In this document: piece by piece, positions 56,401-64,000 of the stretch | Position numbering within the stretch: the first letter of the stretch is position 1 | Layout: each line of letters opens with the position of its first letter | Assembly (NCBI GenBank): GCA_028622995.1 | Contig: JAJQJQ010000030.1 | Location: forward strand, 3,082,678 to 3,146,677 | Length of the DNA: 64,000 nucleotides | Source of the DNA: Panagrolaimus kolymaensis | Lineage: Eukaryota > Nematoda > Chromadorea > Rhabditida > Panagrolaimidae | Direction of reading: 5' to 3' | Translations under genes and position numbers: made by a program | Notes under the pieces: model-generated | What the model was told of the DNA's origin: nothing | The model's input: only the letters and a program-made list of their open reading frames with translations | The model's database searches: none

Positions 56401-59400
56401 GAAAAACTATAACAAAAAATAATTTTTTTGATTTAATAAATTTTAATGGATCCGCTAACATATTTATGATGCTTCCAATAACAAAACCATCAAGATTTTC
56501 TGAAAGCTTGAGGTCGTTTATTTCCTATAAAAAAGGAAAAACTATAACAAAAAATAATTTTTTTGATTTAATAAATTTTAATGGATCCGCTAACATATTT
56601 ATGATGCTTCCATAAACAAAACCATCAAGATTTTCTGAAAGCTTGAGGTCGTTTATTTCCTATAAAAAAGGAAAAACTATAACAAAAAATAATTTTTTTG
56701 ATTTAATAAATTTTAATGGATCCGCTAACATATTTATGATGCTTCCAATAACAAAACCATCAAGATTTTCTGAAAGCTTGAGGTCGTTTATTTCCTATAA
56801 AAAAGGAAAAACTATAACAAAAAATAATTTTTTTGATTTAATAAATTTTAATGGATCCGCTAACATATTTATGATGCTTCCAATAAATAAACCATCAAGA
56901 TTTTCTGAAAGCTTAAGGTCGTTTATTTCCTATAAAAAAGGAAAAACTATAACAAAAAATAATTTTTTTGATTTAATAAATTTTAATGGATCCGCTAACA
57001 TATTTATGATGCTTCCAATAACAAAACCATCAAGATTTTCTGAAAGCTTAAGGTCGTTTATTTCCTATAAAAAAGGAAAAACTATAACAAAAAATAATTT
57101 TTTTGATTTAATAAATTTTAATGGATCCGCTAACATATTTATGATGCTTCCAATAACAAAACCATCAAGATTTTCTGAAAGCTTGAGGTCGTTTATTTCC
57201 TATAAAAAAGGAAAAACTATAACAAAAAATAATTTTTTTGATTTAATAAATTTTAATGGATCCGCTAACATATTTATGATGCTTCCATAAACAAAACGAT
57301 CAAGATTTTCTGAAAGCTTGAGGTCGTTTATTTCCTATAAAAAAGGAAAAACTATTACAAAAAATAATTTTTTTGATTTAATAAATTTTAATGGATCCGC
57401 TAACATATTTATGATGCTTCCAATAACAAAACCATCAAGATTTTCTGAAAGCTTGAGGTCGTTTATTTCCTATAAAAAAGGAAAAACTATTACAAAAAAT
57501 AATTTTTTTGATTTAATAAATTTTAATGGATCCGCTAACATATTTATGATGCTTCCAATAACAAAACCATCAAGATTTTCTGAAAGCTTGAGGTCGTTTA
57601 TTTCCTATAAAAAAGGAAAAACTATTACAAAATATAATTTTTTTGATTTAATAAATTTTAATGGATCCGCTAACATATTTATGATGCTTCCAATAACAAA
57701 ACGATCAAGATTTTCTGAAAGCTTGAGGTCGTTTATTTCCTATAAAAAAGGAAAAACTATAACAAAAAATAATTTTTTTGATTTAATAAATTTTAATGGA
57801 TCCGCTAACATATTTATGATGCTTCCAATAACAAAACCATCAAGATTTTCTGAAAGCTTGAGGTCGTTTATTTCCTATAAAAAAGGAAAAACTATTACAA
57901 AAAATAATTTTTTTGATTTAATAAATTTTAATGGATCCGCTAACATATTTATGATGCTTCCATAAACAAAACCATCAAGATTTTCTGAAAGCTTGAGGTC
58001 GTTTATTTCCTATAAAAAAGGAAAAACTATTACAAAAAATAATTTTTTTGATTTAATAAATTTTAATGGATCCGCTAACATATTTATGATGCTTCCAATA
58101 ACAAAACCATCAAGATTTTCTGAAAGCTTGAGGTCGTTTATTTCCTATAAAAAAGGAAAAACCACAACAAAAAATAATTTTTTTGATTTAATAAATTTTA
58201 ATGGATCCGCTAACATATTTATGATGCTTCCAATAACAAAACCATCAAGATTTTCTGAAAGCTTGAGGTCGTTTATTTCCTATAAAAAAGGAAAAACCAC
58301 AACAAAAAATAATTTTTTTGATTTAATAAATTTTAATGGATCCGCTAACATATTTATGATGCTTCCATAAACAAAACCATCAAGATTTTCTGAAAGCTTG
58401 AGGTCGTTTATTTCCTATAAAAAAGGAAAAACTATTACAAAAAATAATTTTTTTGATTTAATAAATTTTAATGGATCCGCTAACATATTTATGATGCTTC
58501 CAATAACAAAACCATCAAGATTTTCTGAAAGCTTAAGGTCGTTTATTTCCTATAAAAAAGGAAAAACTATAACAAAAAATAATTTTTTTGATTTAATAAA
58601 TTTTAATGGATCCGCTAACATATTTATGATGCTTCCAATAACAAAACCATCAAGATTTTCTGAAAGCTTGAGGTCGTTTATTTCCTATAAAAAAGGAAAA
58701 ACTATAACAAAAAATAATTTTTTTGATTTAATAAATTTTAATGGATCCGCTAACATATTTATGATGCTTCCAATAACAAAACCATCAAGATTTTCTGAAA
58801 GCTTGAGGTCGTTTATTTCCTATAAAAAAGGAAAAACTATAACAAAAAATAATTTTTTTGATTTAATAAATTTTAATGGATCCGCTAACATATTTATGAT
58901 GCTTCCAATAAATAAACCATCAAGATTTTCTGAAAGCTTAAGGTCGTTTATTTCCTATAAAAAAGGAAAAACTATAACAAAAAATAATTTTTTTGATTTA
59001 ATAAATTTTAATGGATCCGCTAACATATTTATGATGCTTCCAATAACAAAACCATCAAGATTTTCTGAAAGCTTGAGGTCGTTTATTTCCTATAAAAAAG
59101 GAAAAACTATAACAAAAAATAATTTTTTTGATTTAATAAATTTTAATGGATCCGCTAACATATTTATGATGCTTCCAATAACAAAACCATCAAGATTTTC
59201 TGAAAGCTTGAGGTCGTTTATTTCCTATAAAAAAGGAAAAACTATAACAAAAAATAATTTTTTTGATTTAATAAATTTTAATGGATCCGCTAACATATTT
59301 ATGATGCTTCCAATAACAAAACCATCAAGATTTTCTGAAAGCTTGAGGTCGTTTATTTCCTATAAAAAAGGAAAAACTATAACAAAAAATAATTTTTTTG

Positions 59401-61205
59401 ATTTAATAAATTTTAATGGATCCGCTAACATATTTATGATGCTTCCAATAACAAAACCATCAAGATTTTCTGAAAGCTTGAGGTCGTTTATTTCCTATAA
59501 AAAAGGAAAAACCACAACAAAAAATAATTTTTTTGATTTAATAAATTTTAATGGATCCGCTAACATATTTATGATGCTTCCATAAACAAAACGATCAAGA
59601 TTTTCTGAAAGCTTGAGGTCGTTTATTTCCTATAAAAAAGGAAAAACTATAACAAAAAATAATTTTTTTGATTTAATAAATTTTAATGGATCCGCTAACA
59701 TATTTATGATGCTTCCAATAACAAAACCATCAAGATTTTCTGAAAGCTTGAGGTCGTTTATTTCCTATAAAAAAGGAAAAACTATTACAAAAAATAATTT
59801 TTTTGATTTAATAAATTTTAATGGATCCGCTAACATATTTATGATGCTTCCAATAACAAAACCATCAAGATTTTCTGAAAGCTTGAGGTCGTTTATTTCC
59901 TATAAAAAAGGAAAAACTATAACAAAAAATAATTTTTTTGATTTAATAAAATTTAATGGATCCGCTAACATATTTATGATGCTTCCAATAACAAAACCAT
60001 CAAGATTTTCTGAAAGCTTAAGGTCGTTTATTTCCTATAAAAAAGGAAAAACTATAACAAAAAATAATTTTTTTGATTTAATAAATTTTAATGGATCCGC
60101 TAACATATTTATGATGCTTCCAATAACAAAACCATCAAGATTTTCTGAAAGCTTGAGGTCGTTTATTTACTATAAAAAAGGTAAAAATATAACAAAAAAT
60201 AATTTTTTTGATTTAATAAATTTTAATGGATCCGCTAACATATTTATGATGCTTCCAATAAATAAACCATCAAGATTTTCTGAAAGCTTAAGGTCGTTTA
60301 TTTCCTATAAAAAAGGAAAAACTATAACAAAAAATAATTTTTTTGATTTAATAAATTTTAATGGATCCGCTAACATATTTATGATGCTTCCAATAACAAA
60401 ACCATCAAGATTTTCTGAAAGCTTGAGGTCGTTTATTTCCTATAAAAAAGGAAAAACTATAACAAAAAATAATTTTTTTGATTTAATAAATTTTAATGGA
60501 TCCGCTAACATATTTATGATGCTTCCATAAACAAAACCATCAAGATTTTCTGAAAGCTTGAGGTCGTTTATTTCCTATAAAAAAGGAAAAACTATAACAA
60601 AAAATAATTTTTTTGATTTAATAAATTTTAATGGATCCGCTAACATATTTATGATGCTTCCAATAACAAAACCATCAAGATTTTCTGAAAGCTTGAGGTC
60701 GTTTATTTCCTATAAAAAAGGAAAAACTATAACAAAAAATAATTTTTTTGATTTAATAAATTTTAATGGATCCGCTAACATATTTATGATGCTTCCAATA
60801 AATAAACCATCAAGATTTTCTGAAAGCTTAAGGTCGTTTATTTCCTATAAAAAAGGAAAAACTATAACAAAAAATAATTTTTTTGATTTAATAAATTTTA
60901 ATGGATCCGCTAACATATTTATGATGCTTCCAATAACAAAACCATCAAGATTTTCTGAAAGCTTAAGGTCGTTTATTTCCTATAAAAAAGGAAAAACTAT
61001 AACAAAAAATAATTTTTTTGATTTAATAAATTTTAATGGATCCGCTAACATATTTATGATGCTTCCAATAACAAAACCATCAAGATTTTCTGAAAGCTTG
61101 AGGTCGTTTATTTCCTATAAAAAAGGAAAAACTATAACAAAAAATAATTTTTTTGATTTAATAAATTTTAATGGATCCGCTAACATATTTATGATGCTTC
61201 CATAA
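50406..61205 (+). repeat. 27-29-mer higher-order repeat, two full and one partial copy
   Basis: Copy A is 50,406-54,050 (27 monomers, 3,645 bp). Copy B is 54,051-57,965 (29 monomers, 3,915 bp). Copy C starts at 57,966 and matches B through 61,205 (24 monomers). Shared markers in order are two ACCACAAC units at the start, a CAATAAATAAACC unit, another ACCACAAC unit, an AATAAAATTTAATGG unit, then TTTACTATAAAA with GGTAAAAATATAAC followed by a second CAATAAATAAACC unit. A and B also share AAAATATAATT near 53,717 and 57,632. A has one fewer monomer in its second block and a different set of units at about 52,971-53,550. Confidence 0.9.
53152..53550 (+). repeat. Diverged monomers with clustered A-to-G changes
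   Basis: Two units read AATAAGTTTTGGTGGATCC (near 53,196-53,213 and 53,331-53,348) where the consensus has AATAAATTTTAATGGATCC, so three A-to-G differences lie within seven bases. Nearby units carry ATTTACTGAAAG instead of ATTTTCTGAAAG (about 53,255 and 53,525) and AATTATTTTTTTG near 53,449. These changes were not seen elsewhere in the window, and copies B and C of the surrounding higher-order repeat lack them. Confidence 0.85.
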
Positions 61206-63997
61206 ACAAAACGATCAAGATTTTCTGAAAGCTTGAGGTCGTTTATTTCCTATAAAAAAGGAAAAACTATTACAAAAAATAATTTTTTTGATTTAATAAA
61301 TTTTAATGGATCCGCTAACATATTTATGATGCTTCCATAAACAAAACGATCAAGATTTTCTGAAAGCTTGAGGTCGTTTATTTCCTATAAAAAAGGAAAA
61401 ACTATAACAAAAAATAATTTTTTTGATTTAATAAATTTTAATGGATCCGCTAACATATTTATGATGCTTCCAATAACAAAACGATCAAGATTTTCTGAAA
61501 GCTTGAGGTCGTTTATTTCCTTTAAAAAAGGAAAAACTATAACAAAAAATAATTTTTTTGATTTAATAAATTTTAATGGATCCGCTAACATATTTATGAT
61601 GCTTCCAATAACAAAACCATCAAGATTTTCTGAAAGCTTGAGGTCGTTTATTTCCTATAAAAAAGGAAAAACTATTACAAAAAATAATTTTTTTGATTTA
61701 ATAAATTTTAATGGATCCGCTAACATATTTATGATGCTTCCATAAACAAAACGATCAAGATTTTCTGAAAGCTTGAGGTCGTTTATTTCCTATAAAAAAG
61801 GAAAAACTATTACAAAAAATAATTTTTTTGATTTAATAAATTTTAATGGATCCGCTAACATATTTATGATGCTTCCATAAACAAAACGATCAAGATTTTC
61901 TGAAAGCTTGAGGTCGTTTATTTCCTATAAAAAAGGAAAAACTATTACAAAAAATAATTTTTTTGATTTAATAAATTTTAATGGATCCGCTAACATATTT
62001 ATGATGATTCCAATAACAAAACCATCAAGATTTTCTGAAAGCTTGAGGTCGTTTATTTCCTATAAAAAAGGAAAAACTATTACAAAAAATAATTTTTTTG
62101 ATTTAATAAATTTTAATGGATCCGCTAACATATTTATGATGCTTCCAATAACAAAACGATCAAAATTTTCTGAAAGCTTGAGGTCGTTTATTTCCTATAA
62201 AAAAGGAAAAACCACAACAAAAAATAATTTTTTTGATTTAATAAATTTTAATGGATCCGCTAACATATTTATGATGCTTCCAATAACAAAACGATCAAGA
62301 TTTTCTGAAAGCTTGAGGTCGTTTATTTCCTATAAAAAAGGAAAAACTATTACAAAAAATAATTTTTTTGATTTAATAAATTTTAATGGATCCGCTAACA
62401 TATTTATGATGCTTCCATAAACAAAACGATCAAGATTTTCTGAAAGCTTGAGGTCGTTTATTTCCTATAAAAAAGGAAAAACTATTACAAAAAATAATTT
62501 TTTTGATTTAATAAATTTTAATGGATCCGCTAACATATTTATGATGATTCCAATAACAAAACCATCAAGATTTTCTGAAAGCTTGAGGTCGTTTATTTCC
62601 TATAAAAAAGGAAAAACTATTACAAAAAATAATTTTTTTGATTTAATAAATTTTAATGGATCCGCTAACATATTTATGATGCTTCCAATAACAAAACGAT
62701 CAAGATTTTCTGAAAGCTTGAGGTCGTTTATTTCCTATAAAAAAGGAAAAACTATTACAAAAAATAATTTTTTTGATTTAATAAATTTTAATGGATCCGC
62801 TAACATATTTATGATGCTTCCATAAACAAAACGATCAAGATTTTCTGAAAGCTTGAGGTCGTTTATTTCCTATAAAAAAGGAAAAACTATTACAAAAAAT
62901 AATTTTTTTGATTTAATAAATTTTAATGGATCCGCTAACATATTTATGATGCTTCCAATAACAAAACCATCAAGATTTTCTGAAAGCTTGAGGTCGTTTA
63001 TTTCCTATAAAAAAGGAAAAACCACAACAAAAAATAATTTTTTTGATTTAATAAATTTTAATGGATCCGCTAACATATTTATGATGCTTCCAATAACAAA
63101 ACGATCAAGATTTTCTGAAAGCTTGAGGTCGTTTATTTCCTATAAAAAAGGAAAAACTATTACAAAAAATAATTTTTTTGATTTAATAAATTTTAATGGA
63201 TCCGCTAACATATTTATGATGCTTCCATAAACAAAACGATCAAGATTTTCTGAAAGCTTGAGGTCGTTTATTTCCTATAAAAAAGGAAAAACCACAACAA
63301 AAAATAATTTTTTTGATTTAATAAATTTTAATGGATCCGCTAACATATTTATGATGATTCCAATAACAAAACCATCAAGATTTTCTCAAAGCTTGAGGTC
63401 GTTTATTTCCTATAAAAAAGGAAAAACTATTACAAAAAATAATTTTTTTGATTTAATAAATTTTAATGGATCCGCTAACATATTTATGATGCTTCCAATA
63501 ACAAAACGATCAAGATTTTCTGAAAGCTTGAGGTCGTTTATTTCCTATAAAAAAGGAAAAACTATTACAAAAAATAATTTTTTTGATTTAATAAATTTTA
63601 ATGGATCCGCTAACATATTTATGATGATTCCAATAACAAAACCATCAAGATTTTCTGAAAGCTTGAGGTCGTTTATTTCCTATAAAAAAGGAAAAACTAT
63701 TACAAAAAATAATTTTTTTGATTTAATAAATTTTAATGGATCCGCTAACATATTTATGATGCTTCCAATAACAAAACGATCAAGATTTTCTGAAAGCTTG
63801 AGGTCGTTTATTTCCTATAAAAAAGGAAAAACTATTACAAAAAATAATTTTTTTGATTTAATAAATTTTAATGGATCCGCTAACATATTTATGATGCTTC
63901 CATAAACAAAACGATCAAGATTTTCTGAAAGCTTGAGGTCGTTTATTTCCTATAAAAAAGGAAAAACTATTACAAAAAATAATTTTTTTGATTTAAT
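61206..63997 (+). repeat. Terminal array segment, mixed variants
   Basis: After the third copy of the long higher-order repeat stops matching, about 20 monomers follow, mostly ACTATTAC units with alternating ATGATTCC/CCA and ATGCTTCC/CGA types. From about 61,990 an alternating two-monomer (270-bp) tendency is visible. Single oddities are TTTAAAAAAG near 61,521, GATCAAAATTT near 62,160 and TTTTCTCAAAG near 63,385. The last monomer is truncated at its twelfth base. Confidence 0.78.
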
Positions 63998-64000
63998 TCT
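63998..64000. other. Possible right edge of the array
   Basis: The final bases are TCT where every other monomer reads AAA after GATTTAAT (one unit at 11,751-11,760 has AAT). Three adjacent mismatches are unusual in an array this uniform, so unique or other repeat sequence may begin at 63,998. Three bases are too few to be sure; a local variant monomer is also possible. Confidence 0.4.

Larger units (their letters stand above)
1..63997 (+). repeat. 135-bp A+T-rich satellite array, about 474 monomers
   Basis: The same 135-base unit recurs head to tail without interruption. Landmarks such as GGATCC, AAGCTT and TATAAAAA reappear every 135 bases from the first line to the last. Adjacent monomers usually differ at only a few positions. 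No unique sequence, inverted segment or inserted element was seen. Six one-base length changes shift the phase: +1 near 19,822, -1 near 36,156, -1 at each of three monomers at 47,644-47,916, -1 near 48,707 and -1 near 49,921. Size, homogeneity and higher-order structure are what is known for eukaryotic centromeric or heterochromatic satellites; that location is inferred. I do not recognise the family. The only CpG contexts per unit are CCGC, GTCG and, in some units, ACGA, so no CENP-B-box-like G+C-rich motif is present. Confidence 0.97.

Noticed and set aside
61385..61591. Minus-strand ORF of 68 codons
   Set aside because: It exists only because one base change near 61,522 (TATAAAAAAG to TTTAAAAAAG) removes a stop present in every other monomer on that strand.
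41..63905. About 80 plus-strand ORFs of 80-980 codons encoding 45-residue repeats, possible surface or repeat protein gene
   Set aside because: They are the satellite monomer translated in a frame that stays open because 135 is divisible by 3. Most start at TTG in AGCTTGAGG, are ended by TAA in scattered monomers, are broken by one-base indels, and have no flanking non-repeat coding sequence or recognisable domain.
1..63997. CRISPR array
   Set aside because: The period is 135 bp with no unique spacers between conserved repeats; variation is scattered point change, and no cas genes are present.
1..63997. Simple rolling-circle or sequencing concatemer of one template
   Set aside because: Monomers fall into many variant classes arranged in ordered, region-specific higher-order patterns, which a concatemer of a single template would not produce. 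Local misassembly of near-identical blocks remains possible.
1..63997. CENP-B box
   Set aside because: The monomer has only two or three CpG dinucleotides, none in a context resembling the CENP-B box core.

Overview
This window is one uninterrupted tandem satellite array. The repeat unit is 135 bp, about 24% G+C (counted on the first monomer), and runs head to tail on the same strand from base 1 to about base 63,997, giving roughly 474 monomers. I found no RNA genes, mobile elements, CRISPR arrays or unique sequence. Aside from six single-base length changes (one insertion, five deletions, net -5 bp), the period never varies. A homogenised, A+T-rich array of this size with higher-order structure suggests nuclear eukaryotic satellite DNA (centromeric, pericentromeric or other heterochromatin) from an A+T-rich genome. 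I do not recognise the monomer family and cannot name the organism.

Because 135 is a multiple of 3, one + strand frame stays open across many monomers and yields long but illusory 45-residue-repeat ORFs of up to about 980 codons. Roughly 110 of the ~474 monomers carry an in-frame TAA at one fixed place, the apparent starts after these stops are TTG rather than ATG, and length changes break the frame. I therefore annotate no CDS. The only minus-strand ORF is created by one substitution.

Layout: 1-7,615 holds a 19-monomer block duplicated at a 2,835-bp (21-mer) offset. 7,616-13,285 has a local subfamily with GTA and ATG codon variants. 14,231-16,147 is rich in TAA monomers and shows stepwise birth of an ACC-ACA variant. 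About 21.7-31.8 kb is dominated by a 405-bp trimer. 32,592-36,101 holds a 15-mer (2,025 bp) duplication. 39,071-41,500 has three copies of a 6-mer (810 bp). 43,256-45,145 is another TAA-rich stretch. 47,640-47,920 has three consecutive monomers lacking one A. 48,653-50,405 has a duplicated block marked by the same compound indel. 50,406-61,205 carries two copies and one partial copy of a 27-29-mer of about 3.6-3.9 kb. The last three bases depart from the monomer and may mark the array edge.

The most interesting points are the nested higher-order repeats, variants shared over tens of kilobases, two small dyads plus phased A/T tracts in every monomer, and the possible right boundary. I did not find a gene-based system here.
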